Positions 53,270 to 62,387 of a stretch of DNA of 64,000 nucleotides are shown here, piece after piece. The notes beneath the pieces are model-generated. The model was not told the DNA's origin, did no database searches, and was given only the letters and a program-made list of their open reading frames with translations. Position 1 is the first letter of the stretch, and every line of letters starts with the position of its first letter. The translations under genes were made by a program, and so were the position numbers. The stretch comes from Krasilnikoviella flava (GTDB lineage Bacteria > Actinomycetota > Actinomycetes > Actinomycetales > Cellulomonadaceae), in contig NZ_FUZQ01000007.1 of assembly GCF_900167525.1 (NCBI RefSeq), positions 1 to 64,000 of the forward strand, read 5' to 3'.

Positions 53270-54927
53270 GCGGCAACCTGACCCTGGCGGCCGACGGGAC
53301 GGCCGGCGCGCCGACCGTCGTCGCGGCCGAGGCCACCGACATCGGCAACCCCTGGGTGAACATCGGCATCTTCGCCGCGTTCGTCCTGGTCACGCTCGTG
53401 ATCGTGTTCCGCGCCTCGCGGCAGAACAAGTCCGCCGCCGACTTCTACGCTGGCGGGCGCAACTTCACCGGCCCGCAGAACGGCACCGCGATCGCCGGCG
53501 ACTACCTGTCCGCCGCGTCCTTCCTCGGTATCTGCGGCGCCATCGCGCTCAACGGGTACGACGGCTTCCTCTACTCGATCGGGTTCCTGGTCGCCTGGCT
53601 CGTGGCGCTGCTGCTGGTGGCCGAGCTGCTGCGCAACACCGGCAAGTTCACGATGGCCGACGTGCTGTCCTTCCGGCTCCGCCAGCGTCCGGTGCGGATG
53701 GCGGCCGCGCTCGCGACCCTGCTCGTGGTGTTCTTCTACCTGCTCGCCCAGATGGCGGGCGCCGGCGGCCTCGTCGCCCTGCTCCTGGGTGTCGACAGCC
53801 GGGCCGGGCAGAGCCTCGTCATCGCCGTCGTCGGCGCGCTGATGATCCTCTACGTGCTGGTCGGCGGCATGAAGGGCACCACCTGGGTGCAGATCATCAA
53901 GGCGATCCTGCTCATCGCGGGCGCCGCGATCATGACGGTCTGGGTGCTGGCCCAGTACGGGTTCAACCTCTCCGACCTGCTCGGCGGTGCCGTCGAGGCG
54001 GCCGGGCCCGGCGGGGAGGCGCTGCTCGAGCCGGGCAAGCAGTACGGCGCGGACTCCACCTCCAAGCTGAGCTTCCTGTCGCTGGCCCTCGCGCTCGTGC
54101 TCGGGACGGCCGGCCTGCCGCACGTGCTCATGCGCTTCTACACCGTGCCGACGGCCAAGGAGGCCCGTCGATCGGTGGTCTGGGCCATCTGGCTCATCGG
54201 CATCTTCTACCTGTTCACCCTCGTGCTGGGCTACGGGGCGGGCGCGCTCGTGGGTCCGGAGGCGATCAACAACGCCCCCGGCGGCGTGAACTCGGCGGCG
54301 CCGCTGCTGGCGTTCGCCCTCGGCGGCGAGATCCTGCTCGGGCTCATCTCGGCGGTCGCGTTCGCGACGATCCTCGCGGTGGTGGCGGGGCTGACGATCA
54401 CCGCGGCGGCCAGCTTCTCCCACGACATCTACGCCAACGTCATCAAGAAGGGGCAGGTCAAGCCCGACTCCGAGGTGCGCATCGCGCGCTGGACGGTGGT
54501 GGTGATCGGCGTCATCGCCATCGTGGGCGGCATCTTCGCCCAGAACCAGAACGTCGCGTTCCTCGTGGCGCTCGCCTTCGCGGTGGCGGCCTCCGCGAAC
54601 CTGCCGACCATCGTGTTCTCGCTGTTCTGGAAGCGGTTCAACACCTCGGGCGCGCTGTGGAGCATCTACGGCGGGCTGGTCTCCTGCATCGTGCTCATCG
54701 TCCTGTCGCCCACCGTGTCGGGGGACGAGAAGGCGATGTTCCCGGGCGCTGACTTCGCCGTCTTCCCGCTGACGAACCCGGGCCTGGTGTCCATCCCGCT
54801 GGGCTTCCTCCTGGGCATCGTCGGTACCTTCCTGTCCAAGGAGAAGCCGCACCCGGAGAAGTTCGCCGAGATGGAGGTCCGCTCCCTCACCGGTGCCGGT
54901 GCCGAGAAGGCGACCGCCAAGCACTGA
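53266..54927 (+). CDS. actP: Sodium:solute symporter, acetate permease type
   Basis: 553 residues, 13 predicted helices, SSS family. Sodium-site and family blocks are DFYAGGRNFTGPQNGTAIAG, DYLSAASFLG, GTAGLPHVLMRFYTVPT and AATFSHD-like AAASFSHDIY. It imports acetate or short monocarboxylates with sodium. GTG start overlapping the DUF485 stop. Its N-terminal 30 residues are longer than usual. A strong bidirectional terminator follows. Confidence 0.9.
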   Translation: MSGNLTLAADGTAGAPTVVAAEATDIGNPWVNIGIFAAFVLVTLVIVFRASRQNKSAADFYAGGRNFTGPQNGTAIAGDYLSAASFLGICGAIALNGYDGFLYSIGFLVAWLVALLLVAELLRNTGKFTMADVLSFRLRQRPVRMAAALATLLVVFFYLLAQMAGAGGLVALLLGVDSRAGQSLVIAVVGALMILYVLVGGMKGTTWVQIIKAILLIAGAAIMTVWVLAQYGFNLSDLLGGAVEAAGPGGEALLEPGKQYGADSTSKLSFLSLALALVLGTAGLPHVLMRFYTVPTAKEARRSVVWAIWLIGIFYLFTLVLGYGAGALVGPEAINNAPGGVNSAAPLLAFALGGEILLGLISAVAFATILAVVAGLTITAAASFSHDIYANVIKKGQVKPDSEVRIARWTVVVIGVIAIVGGIFAQNQNVAFLVALAFAVAASANLPTIVFSLFWKRFNTSGALWSIYGGLVSCIVLIVLSPTVSGDEKAMFPGADFAVFPLTNPGLVSIPLGFLLGIVGTFLSKEKPHPEKFAEMEVRSLTGAGAEKATAKH

Positions 54928-54941
54928 CGGAATGCACGGAG

Positions 54942-54980
54942 AAGGGCCCCGAGGATCGCTACCTGATCCTCGGGGCCCTT
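54942..54980. terminator. Bidirectional terminator between actP and the betaine-binding gene
   Basis: A perfect 16-bp stem (54942-54957 with 54965-54980) and a 7-base loop GCTACCT. It lies between two convergent units. Confidence 0.92.
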
Positions 54981-55002
54981 CCTCGTGCGCGTGCCGCGGC
55001 GC

Positions 55003-56040
55003 TCAGCCGGCCGACGTCGACAGGGAGCCGTCGGAGCTGAATACCAGGCCGAGGGTGATCTCGCCCTTCTGCAGCGCCGCCTTGGTGAGCGGGCCGCCGG
55101 CGTCCAGCGAGCGGAACTCGGAGAACGTCAGACCGTAGGTGTCCTCGAGCCCGGGCTGGCAGAACGGCCGTTCGGTGCACTCCGGCCCGGCGCCGAGCAC
55201 CAGCCCGCCGCAGGCCTCGGCGAGGTCGCTCAGCGTCGTGAGGTCGTGCTCGGTCGCGAACGCCTGCGTGACGGCGAACGCGTTCTGGTCCTGCGCCGGG
55301 GACGGGGTGCCGAAGGCCAGGCCGGCCTGCTCGCCGAGGTCGGTGAGCGCCGTCATCGTCGCGTCGAGGTCGCCGCTCGCCTGCGGCTCGGCGTCCGCTC
55401 CGTTGAGGTCCTTGTTGAGGAACTCGGTGAGCGTGCCCACGTACTCGGGCACCATCTGCACCTGGTCGCCCTTCAGCAGCGCGGGCAGGTACGTCTCGCG
55501 GTTGCCGATCGTCGTGACGGAGGCGTCGTAGCCCGCGCTCTGGAGCACGTCGGCGTAGATGTTGCCCAGGGTGGCGCTCTCGGCGAAGTCGGCCGCGCCG
55601 ATCGCGACCTTCACGCCCTCGCCCGCCGAGGCGTCGTCGGCCGCGAGGCCGGCGTCCTCGACGAACTGGGCGGCGACGTCCTCGGAGGTCTTGCGGTCGA
55701 TGTCGACCGCCTTGTTGAGGCCGATCAGCGTGTCCGTGTCGAGCGCGGCGGACACGGTGTCGAGCAGCGGGATCAGGTCGGGCGCCTGGGACGCGAGGTC
55801 GGCGTTGACCGCGGGGACGATGTTGTCCACGGTCTGCAGCTTCTTGTCGTCCTCGAGCACCACGAGCGCGTCGTCGGGGACGGCCTCGCAGGTCGCGGCT
55901 GCGGCCGAGGCGGTGGACGTGGAACCGCCGCCCCCGGCCGAGCCGGGGTCGCCGCAGGCGGCGAGCAGCCCGCTCGCGCCGACGACGGCGGCCAGCGCGG
56001 CCGTCGTGCGACGCAGGGTGGTGGTGCGGTGGGAGGTCAT
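55003..56040 (-). CDS. Glycine betaine/choline-type ABC binding lipoprotein with circularly permuted domain order
   Basis: 345 residues. Signal peptide with lipobox LLAAC (C29). After a Gly/Ser spacer, residues 51-132 (ALVVLEDDKK ... DTDTLIGLNKAVDI ... AAQFVEDAGL) match what is normally the C-terminal part of OpuAC/OpuBC-type binding proteins. Residues 144-345 (VAIGAADFAESATLGNIYAD ... VPEYVGTLTEFL ... ITLGLVFSSDGSL) match the normal N-terminal part, ending where LVVLEDD should continue. The protein therefore looks circularly permuted. It should bind a betaine-like osmolyte for the two permeases encoded upstream on the same strand. Confidence 0.85.
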   Translation of the reverse strand: MTSHRTTTLRRTTAALAAVVGASGLLAACGDPGSAGGGGSTSTASAAAATCEAVPDDALVVLEDDKKLQTVDNIVPAVNADLASQAPDLIPLLDTVSAALDTDTLIGLNKAVDIDRKTSEDVAAQFVEDAGLAADDASAGEGVKVAIGAADFAESATLGNIYADVLQSAGYDASVTTIGNRETYLPALLKGDQVQMVPEYVGTLTEFLNKDLNGADAEPQASGDLDATMTALTDLGEQAGLAFGTPSPAQDQNAFAVTQAFATEHDLTTLSDLAEACGGLVLGAGPECTERPFCQPGLEDTYGLTFSEFRSLDAGGPLTKAALQKGEITLGLVFSSDGSLSTSAG

Positions 56041-56164
56041 CGAGCTCTCCGTCCGTGGGAGGGACCAGGGTGGGGGTGGGTACCGCGTGGGAGTGACGGG
56101 CGAACCGCCCCATTCGACCGCGGAGGCCGGGGCGGGGCAACCGGTTTGTGGTGGATCGACCTGG

Positions 56165-56881
56165 TCACCGCCGGGCGGACGCCCGCAGGGGAGCCGGGGT
56201 GACGAGCCGCTGCACGACGGCGAAGACGCCGTCGAGCACGAGGGCCAGGGCCGCGACCAGGACGCCCCCGGCGAGCACCTGGCCGTAGCGCTGGGTGCCC
56301 ATGCCGAGCGCGATGATCTGCCCCAGGCCGCCGCCGCCGGCGAGCGCCGCCAGCGGCACCGTGGCGCTGACCTGCACGACGGCGGTGCGCACGCCCGCCG
56401 CGACCAGCCCGGTGGCGAGCGGCAGCTCGACCCGGGTGAGCACCTGACGACCCGGCATCCCGAGGCCGACCGCGGCGTCGCGCGCGGAGGGGTCCGCGCC
56501 GCGCACGCCCTCGTACGTGTTGACCAGCAGCACGGGCGCGGCGAAGAGGGCGGCGGCCACCACGGTGGCGCCGTCGCCGAAGAGGCCCGCCGTGGCGAGC
56601 AGCAGGATGATGCCGAGCGTCGGGACGGCGCGGCTGGCGTTGGTCAGCCAGACGGTGACGCCGCCGCCCCGGCGGCCGTGGCCCAGCCACGCGCCGACCG
56701 GCAGGGCGACGGCCGCGGCGACGAGCACGGCGGCGGCCGTGAGCGCCAGGTGCTCCCGCCCCAGCTCGAGGATGCCCCCCGGCCCGGTCCAGCTCAGGGG
56801 GTCGTTGAGGTAGGCGATCGCCTGGCTGACGACACCGGTGTCCTGTGCCATGGTCACGGGCCCGGTGGCCGCGGCGCTCAT
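56165..56881 (-). CDS. Betaine-type ABC permease 2
   Basis: 238 residues, about five helices. ProW/OpuB permease features: SRAVPTLGIILLLATAGLFG, the EAA-like AVGLGMPGRQVLTRVELPLA and a Gly-rich LAGGGGLGQIIALG. It begins with ATGA overlap to the first permease, so the two are coupled. An internal ATG 10 codons in (MAQDTGVV) is an alternative start. The binding-protein gene follows 124 bases later on the same strand. Confidence 0.88.
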   Translation of the reverse strand: MSAAATGPVTMAQDTGVVSQAIAYLNDPLSWTGPGGILELGREHLALTAAAVLVAAAVALPVGAWLGHGRRGGGVTVWLTNASRAVPTLGIILLLATAGLFGDGATVVAAALFAAPVLLVNTYEGVRGADPSARDAAVGLGMPGRQVLTRVELPLATGLVAAGVRTAVVQVSATVPLAALAGGGGLGQIIALGMGTQRYGQVLAGGVLVAALALVLDGVFAVVQRLVTPAPLRASARR

Positions 56882-57552
56882 GCGGACCTCCCGCGCAACC
56901 ACGGCGTGAGCGCGCGGCCGGCGGCCCACAGCACGAGGTCGAGGACGAGGGCGAGCAGGACGCAGGCGATCGTCGCCGTCATGATCTCCGCCCGGTAGAA
57001 GTTGTTGCGGAAGCCCTGGAACATCAGCTGGCCCAGGCCGCCGTAGCCCACCACCACGCCCACCGTGACCAGCGCGACGGTGGTGACGGTGGCGAGCCGC
57101 AGCCCCGCCATGATGCTCGGGAGCGCGTTCGGCAGGCGTACGCGGGCGAGCACCTGCAGGGGCCCGTGGCCCACCCCGCGGGCGGCGTCGACCGCGGCGG
57201 GGTCGACGCCGTCGAGGCCCGTCACCGTGTTGCGCAGGATCACCAGCAGCGCGTAGAGCACCAGCCCGAGCAGCACGGGCTGGCGGCCGATCCCCATGAT
57301 CGGCGCGAGGATCGCGAACAGTGCGAGGGACGGGACCGTGTAGAGGATCGCCGCGGTGCCGAGCAGCGGCCCGGCGAGCCAGCGCACCCGGGAGGCGAGC
57401 AGACCCAGCGGGATCGCGACGAGCGCGGCGATCGCCACCGCCTCGACCGTGAGCAGCGCGTGCTCGGTGGTGCGCGCCCACAGCACGTCGGCGTTCTCGG
57501 TCACGTACGACCAGGAGAACCACGGGTTGTCCGCGGCGGCGGTGCTGACCAT
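56878..57552 (-). CDS. Betaine-type ABC permease 1
   Basis: 224 residues, about six helices. Family blocks are YTVPSLALFAILAPIMGIG, ILRNTVTGLDGVDPAAVDAA, GVGHGPLQVLARVRLPNALP and VGYGGLGQLMFQGF. Pairs with permease 2 as the membrane channel. A TACGGT hexamer is 7 nt before the ATG (57560-57565 on the plus strand). It diverges from the ATPase gene; 96 bases separate the two starts and hold both promoters. Confidence 0.9.
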   Translation of the reverse strand: MVSTAAADNPWFSWSYVTENADVLWARTTEHALLTVEAVAIAALVAIPLGLLASRVRWLAGPLLGTAAILYTVPSLALFAILAPIMGIGRQPVLLGLVLYALLVILRNTVTGLDGVDPAAVDAARGVGHGPLQVLARVRLPNALPSIMAGLRLATVTTVALVTVGVVVGYGGLGQLMFQGFRNNFYRAEIMTATIACVLLALVLDLVLWAAGRALTPWLRGRSA

Positions 57553-57648
57553 GGGCTCGACCGTAGCGGCCGGGTCCGACGCCGTGCCGTGGGCCACCCC
57601 GGCGCGCCGCGGTCCGGGGTGTCGGACGGCGTGGATAGCCTCGCAGCC

Positions 57649-58707
57649 ATGCCCGCCCCGACGGACCAGTCCGCACCGCCCGCGTCGCCGCCCGCCCGGT
57701 TGACGACCGGCATCGAGCTCGACGCCGTCCGCAAGGCCTACCCGGACGGCACGGTCGCGGTCGAGGGGTTGAGCCTCACGGTGCGGCCGGGGGAGGTGCT
57801 CGCCCTGGTGGGGCCCTCCGGCTGCGGCAAGTCGACCACGCTGCGGATGATCAACCGCCTCGTCGAGCTCACCTCCGGGCGGGTGCTGGTGGACGGCGAG
57901 GACGTCACGCACGTCGACCCCGTCGCGCTGCGCCGCCGGACCGGGTACGTCATCCAGGACGTCGGGCTGCTGCCGCACCGCACGGTCGAGGCGAACGTCG
58001 CCACCGTGCCGCGGCTGCTCGGCTGGGACCGGCAGCGCGTGCGCGACCGCGTGTCCGAGGTGCTCGACCTGGTCGGCCTCCCGGCCGACCGGTACGGGCG
58101 GCGCTACCCGCACCAGCTCTCCGGCGGGGAGCGGCAGCGCGTCGGCGTGGCCCGCGCGCTGGCCACCGACCCGCCCGTGCTGCTCATGGACGAGCCGTTC
58201 GGCGCGGTCGACCCCGAGCGCCGCCGGGACCTGCAGAACCAGGTGGCGCGCATCCTCGCCGAGGTCGGCTCCACGGTGGTGCTGGTCACGCACGACGTCG
58301 ACGAGGCGGTGCGGCTCGGGGACCGGGTGGCGGTGCTCTCCCGCGGCGGGCACCTGGAGCAGGTCGCCTCGCCGCTGACCGTCCTCGCGCACCCCGCGAC
58401 CGACCGGGTGCGCGACTTCGTCGGCGCCGGGGCGCACCAGCGCATGCTCGCGCTCGCCGTGGTGCAGCGCGAGGACCTCGAGGACGCGTCGCTGGTGGTG
58501 CTGCCCGCGCCGCCCCCCGTGGCCCTCGGCGCCAGCCTCGCGGAGGCGTTCGAGGCCGTGGCCGCGCTGCCGACGTCGTCCCAGGGGCGGGTCCCGGTGG
58601 TCGACGACGGTGGTGCCGTCGTCGGCTCGCTCACCGCGGCCGGCATCCTCGGCGGGCTGCGCCGTGCCGCGGACGCCGCGGCGCCTGCCGTGTCGCCCGC
58701 CGACTAG
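57649..58707 (+). CDS. Betaine-type ABC transporter ATPase with C-terminal CBS-like region
   Basis: 352 residues. Walker A GPSGCGKSTTLRMI, signature LSGGERQRVGVARAL and Walker B LLMDEPFGAVDP are intact. The C-terminal ~90 residues (ASLAEAFEAVAALPTSSQGR, VPVVDDGGAVVGSLTAAGIL) form one CBS-like motif, the osmosensing type of region in OpuA ATPases. It serves the divergent permease pair. TAGCCT is 7 nt before the ATG. Confidence 0.9.
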   Translation: MPAPTDQSAPPASPPARLTTGIELDAVRKAYPDGTVAVEGLSLTVRPGEVLALVGPSGCGKSTTLRMINRLVELTSGRVLVDGEDVTHVDPVALRRRTGYVIQDVGLLPHRTVEANVATVPRLLGWDRQRVRDRVSEVLDLVGLPADRYGRRYPHQLSGGERQRVGVARALATDPPVLLMDEPFGAVDPERRRDLQNQVARILAEVGSTVVLVTHDVDEAVRLGDRVAVLSRGGHLEQVASPLTVLAHPATDRVRDFVGAGAHQRMLALAVVQREDLEDASLVVLPAPPPVALGASLAEAFEAVAALPTSSQGRVPVVDDGGAVVGSLTAAGILGGLRRAADAAAPAVSPAD

Positions 58708-58716
58708 GCTCGACGC

Positions 58717-59622
58717 GTGACCACGACCCGCATCGGCCTCGCCACCTGCTCCGCCCTGCCCCGCCTGGACAGCGACGACCGCCCGCTGCTCGCCGCGCTC
58801 ACCGATCGCGGCGTGGTGACCGAGGCGGTGGTGTGGGACGACCCGGACGTGGACTGGTCGGTCTACGACCTCGTCGTCGTCCGCTCCACCTGGGACTACT
58901 CGCCCCGCCGCGACGACTTCCTCGCCTGGGCGCAGACGGTGCCGCGCCTGGAGAACCCGGCCGACGTGCTGCGGTGGAACACCGACAAGGGCTACCTGCG
59001 CACCCTCGAGGAGGCGGGCGTGCCCGTCATCCCGACGATCTGGCTGGACCCCGACCGGCACCTGTCGAAGCGCGCGGTGCACACGCGCATGCCCGCCTTC
59101 GGCGACTTCGTGGTCAAGCCCGTGGTCAGCGCCGGCGCGCAGGACACGGGTCGCTACCAGCCGGTGTCCGCGCAGTCGCGGGCGCTCGCGATCAAGCACG
59201 CGGTGGACCTGCTCGACGGCGGCCGCGCCGTGATGATCCAGCCCTACGTGACGTCGGTGGACACGACGGGGGAGACCGGCCTCGTCTTCGTGGACGGCGA
59301 GCTGCGGCACGCGGTGCGCAAGCACGCGCTGCTGACCGGGCCCGTCGAGGCCAGCGAGGCGCTCTACGCCGCAGAGCGCATGGAGCCCGCGGTGGCGACG
59401 CCCGAGCAGGTCGACGTCGCGGAGAAGGCGCTCGCGGTCGCGCGCGAGCAGGTCGGCGGCGAGCAGCCGTTCCTCTACGCGCGCGTCGACCTCGTCGCCA
59501 GCGACGACGGCACCCCGATGGTCATCGAGCTCGAGCTCACCGAGCCGTCGCTGTGGATGCAGCACTCCGGCACGGCCGCCACCCTGGACGCGTTCGCGGA
59601 CGCGATCGTCGCGCGGGCCTGA
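58717..59622 (+). CDS. ATP-grasp domain protein
   Basis: 301 residues. The N-terminal part (VVWDDPDVDWSVYDLVVVRS) precedes an ATP-grasp fold with the nucleotide-binding FGDFVVKPVVSAGAQDTGRY and metal ligands in YARVDLVA and PMVIELELTEPSLW. It resembles glutathione-synthetase/RimK-type ligases, but the acceptor is unknown. The gene starts 9 bases after the ABC ATPase, though TAGGCT 6 nt before the GTG suggests its own promoter. Confidence 0.85.
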   Translation: MTTTRIGLATCSALPRLDSDDRPLLAALTDRGVVTEAVVWDDPDVDWSVYDLVVVRSTWDYSPRRDDFLAWAQTVPRLENPADVLRWNTDKGYLRTLEEAGVPVIPTIWLDPDRHLSKRAVHTRMPAFGDFVVKPVVSAGAQDTGRYQPVSAQSRALAIKHAVDLLDGGRAVMIQPYVTSVDTTGETGLVFVDGELRHAVRKHALLTGPVEASEALYAAERMEPAVATPEQVDVAEKALAVAREQVGGEQPFLYARVDLVASDDGTPMVIELELTEPSLWMQHSGTAATLDAFADAIVARA

Positions 59623-59661
59623 GCCCGGCGGCCCCGCGGCGGTCCCGGGCGCGCGGTGTCG

Positions 59662-61302
59662 TCAGCGGGCGCGGTCGAGCTCGGCGACGATCGCGTCGTA
59701 GCCCCGGGAGGCGGCCAGGTCCCGGAGGAGCACGCCGTCCCCGTCGCGGATCGTCGGGTCCGCGCCGGCGTCGAGCAGGAGGCGTACGACCTCGACCTGG
59801 TCCGCCGACCCGTCGCCGAGCACGATCGCCTCGTGCAGCGCGGTCCACGACAGGCGGTTGACGTGGTCGACCGGCACGCCGGCGTCGGGCAGGATGCGCA
59901 CGGTCGAGACGTGCCCGTGCTCGCTCGCGGGGATGAGCGCCGTGCCGCTGTCCCGGTTCGTGCTCGTCACGTCGGCGCCGGAGGGTGTTCCGGAGGTGGT
60001 GTCGCGGGCGCCGGCGTCGTCCGCGCGACCGATGCGCAGCAGGGCAGGGACGGCGACCACGAGGACGACGAGGCAGACGACGAGCGCCAGGCTCGCCCCG
60101 AGGGCCGTGCGGGGCACGCCGACGTGCTCCGCGACCACGCCGATCACCAGCGTGGCGGCGGGCATGACGCCGATCACGAGCTCCTGCAGGCCGAGCGCGC
60201 GGCCGTGCACGCCGGGGTCGGTGACCATGAGGAGCAGCGTGGTCTGCAGCACGCCGAACGCGGCGCCGGCGAGCCCGATGACGGCCATGAGCACGAACGC
60301 GGGCGCAGGCGCCGCGGTCAGCGAGAACGCGGCCCAGGCCAGCCCCCACACCGTCGTGCCGAGCACGAACAGCGCGCCCTTGAAGCGGAAGTCGCCGAGC
60401 GCGGCGATGACGAGCGACCCGACGAGCCCGCCCACGCCGGCGCAGGTGAGCAGCGCGCCGAGGCCCGCGGCATCGAGCCCGAACGACTCGGCGGCGAAGA
60501 CGGGCATGAACGACTGGTACACGGGCCAGAGGAAGACGTTCGCGGCCAGGGTGACGAGCAGGACGCCGACAGCGAGCCGGTTCCCGGCGACGGCGCGGAA
60601 CCCGCCCGCGACCATGGCGAGCACCGACGCCGAGGCGTGGCCGCCCGGACCGGTGCGGGTGCGCAGGCGGCGCAGCGGCAGCAGGAGAAGGAGAGAGGCC
60701 ACGTACCAGGCCGTGGAGACCCAGAGCGCGGCCGGGGCGCCTATCGCCGCGATCATGCCGCCGCCCAGCGCCGGCCCGATCACCTGGGTCATGTTGAGCG
60801 CCATCGAGTTCAGCGCGTTCGCGTTCGAGAGGTTCTCACGGCCCACGAGGTCGAGCACGAGCGACATCCGGGCCGGCTGGGAGGGCGACTGGGCGATGCC
60901 GATCGCGAAGCCGCCCAGGACGATCGCCCCGTAGGGCAGCAGGTCGGCGGTCGCGAGCGCGGCGACCACGGCCACGGCACCGGTGGCCCAGGTGCAGGCG
61001 ACGAGCAGCAGCCGCACCCGGTCGTAGCGGTCCGCGAGCGCCCCCGCGACGGGTCCGAGCAGCAGGGGTGCCAGCCGTGCCGCGGTGTACACGGCGACGA
61101 GGAGCTCTGAGCCGGTGAGCTCGAACGCGAGCCAGCCGAGCACCAGGGTCTGCGTCCAGACGCCGCCGAAGAAGAACAGGTTGGACGCCCACAGGAGCTG
61201 GAACGGGCGGTTGCCCCGCAGGGAGGAGAAGGTGGCGGTGGCCGCGCTCGGGCGGGCGGGGGCGGCCTGTCGTGCCACGGCGGGGGTGTCTCCTTCGGTC
61301 AC
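59662..61302 (-). CDS. MFS transporter fused to a C-terminal ankyrin-repeat domain
   Basis: 546 residues from the GTG at 61302. Residues ~30-425 form a 12-helix major-facilitator transporter of the EntS/DUF894 type: the loop motif is GALADRYDRVRLLLV, with NALNSMALNMTQVIGPALGG after it. After an Ala/Asp/Thr linker, residues ~455-546 contain two to three ankyrin repeats: TALIPASEHGHVSTVRILPD, then LSWTALHEAIVLGDGS, then LLLDAGADPTIRDGDGV. I know of no standard family with this order, so it may be a recent gene fusion. The frame is continuous throughout. Confidence 0.85.
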   Translation of the reverse strand: MTEGDTPAVARQAAPARPSAATATFSSLRGNRPFQLLWASNLFFFGGVWTQTLVLGWLAFELTGSELLVAVYTAARLAPLLLGPVAGALADRYDRVRLLLVACTWATGAVAVVAALATADLLPYGAIVLGGFAIGIAQSPSQPARMSLVLDLVGRENLSNANALNSMALNMTQVIGPALGGGMIAAIGAPAALWVSTAWYVASLLLLLPLRRLRTRTGPGGHASASVLAMVAGGFRAVAGNRLAVGVLLVTLAANVFLWPVYQSFMPVFAAESFGLDAAGLGALLTCAGVGGLVGSLVIAALGDFRFKGALFVLGTTVWGLAWAAFSLTAAPAPAFVLMAVIGLAGAAFGVLQTTLLLMVTDPGVHGRALGLQELVIGVMPAATLVIGVVAEHVGVPRTALGASLALVVCLVVLVVAVPALLRIGRADDAGARDTTSGTPSGADVTSTNRDSGTALIPASEHGHVSTVRILPDAGVPVDHVNRLSWTALHEAIVLGDGSADQVEVVRLLLDAGADPTIRDGDGVLLRDLAASRGYDAIVAELDRAR

Positions 61303-61383
61303 GGGGGACCGCGTCCGCGGCCGTGGCGATGGTATACCGAATGGACCGGGGCGGGCCCTGCCCGCACCCGCCCGGAGACGGAG

Positions 61384-61425
61384 AGAGGCCCCCGTCGCGT
61401 CCGGACGGACGCGACGGGGGCCTCT
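61384..61425 (-). terminator. Terminator of the tRNA-His gene
   Basis: A perfect 18-bp stem (61385-61402 with 61407-61424) and a 4-base GGAC loop, directly downstream of tRNA-His on the minus strand. Confidence 0.88.
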
Positions 61426-61433
61426 TCTGGTGG

Positions 61434-61507
61434 GGTGGCTAACCGGGCTTGAACCGGCGACCTCCTGGACCACAACCAGGCGCTCTACCGACTGAGCTAT
61501 AGCCACC
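61434..61507 (-). tRNA. tRNA-His (anticodon GTG)
   Basis: The anticodon stem CTGG/CCAG holds the loop TTGTGGT with GTG (plus-strand 61471-61473). An extra 5' G (61507) pairs with C73, the identity element of tRNA-His. CCA is encoded (61431-61433). It lies just downstream of orn, a linkage often kept in actinobacteria. Confidence 0.95.
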
Positions 61508-61565
61508 ATGGTCCGGTTACCGAAGCACCGGGCCGTCGAAAAGTGTACATGCTCCGCGGGGCGGT

Positions 61566-62204
61566 TCAGGCCTCCGTGGTGCGCCGGGTGACCGACGTCT
61601 CGCTGACGCGCTCGGCGACGACGCGGGCGGTCTTCGTGTCCGGGCCGGGCTGGGGCACGAACAGTGCCTCCCGGTAGTACCGCAGCTCGTCGATGCTCTC
61701 GAGGATGTCGGCGAGCGCCCGGTGGCCGCCGTCCTTCTTGGGGGAGGCGAAGTACACGCGGGGGTACCAGCGGCGGGCGAGCTCCTTGATCGACGACACG
61801 TCGACGATCCGGTAGTGCAGGTGTCCCACCAGCTCGGGCATGTCCCGGTCCAGGAACATCTTGTCCGTGCCGACGGAGTTGCCGGCCAGCGGTGCCTTGC
61901 CCGGGTCCGGCACCCACTCGCGCACGTAGTCGAGCACGGCCTGCTCGGCCTCGGCGAGCGTCGTGCCCGCGGGCAGCTCCTCGATGAGGCCGGACGTGGT
62001 GTGCATGTCGCGGACGAAGTCGTTCATCTGCTCGAGGGCGGCAGCGGGCGGCGCGACGACGACGTCCACCCCCTCGCCGAGCACGTTCAGCTCGGAGTCC
62101 GTGACCACGGCGGCGACCTCGACCAGCGCGTCCGCGCGCAGGTCCAGACCGGTCATCTCGCAGTCGATCCAGACGATGCGTTCGTTCGGGTTCGCGGGGC
62201 TCAC
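61566..62204 (-). CDS. orn: Oligoribonuclease
   Basis: 212 residues. A DEDDh 3'-5' exonuclease that degrades 2-5 nt RNAs. The motifs are [11 protein letters not shown] (Exo I), [15 protein letters not shown] (Exo II) and [17 protein letters not shown] (Exo III with the His). The C-terminal 30 residues are an extension. A TAGGCT hexamer (62211-62216, complement) is 6 nt before the GTG start, so the mRNA is probably leaderless. Confidence 0.96.
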   Translation of the reverse strand: MSPANPNERIVWIDCEMTGLDLRADALVEVAAVVTDSELNVLGEGVDVVVAPPAAALEQMNDFVRDMHTTSGLIEELPAGTTLAEAEQAVLDYVREWVPDPGKAPLAGNSVGTDKMFLDRDMPELVGHLHYRIVDVSSIKELARRWYPRVYFASPKKDGGHRALADILESIDELRYYREALFVPQPGPDTKTARVVAERVSETSVTRRTTEA

Positions 62205-62277
62205 GGGGTCAGCCTACGGTCCGCGCGCCCGGGGGCGGCCCGGTGACCCTGGTGACCCCGGTGAGCTCGGTGACACG

Positions 62278-62337
62278 ACGAGGGCCCCGGCGCTCCGGAC
62301 GGTTCGGTGCGAACGGTCCGGGCCCCGGGGCCCTCGT
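62278..62337 (-). terminator. Long hairpin between the small basic gene and orn
   Basis: ACGAGGGCCCCGG pairs with CCGGGGCCCTCGT around an inner CCGGAC/GGTCCGG stem. Probably ends the minus-strand message of the 62388 gene. Confidence 0.75.
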
Positions 62338-62387
62338 GGTGGCGTCGTCGGCGGGTCGATACCCGGCCGGCGCCCGCCCTGCGGGTG

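Noticed and set aside
56878-59565. A minus-strand frame of 895 codons reading as one protein
   Set aside because: Only its last 224 codons (from 57552) are protein-like and match a permease; the rest is the shadow of the ATPase and ATP-grasp genes on the other strand.
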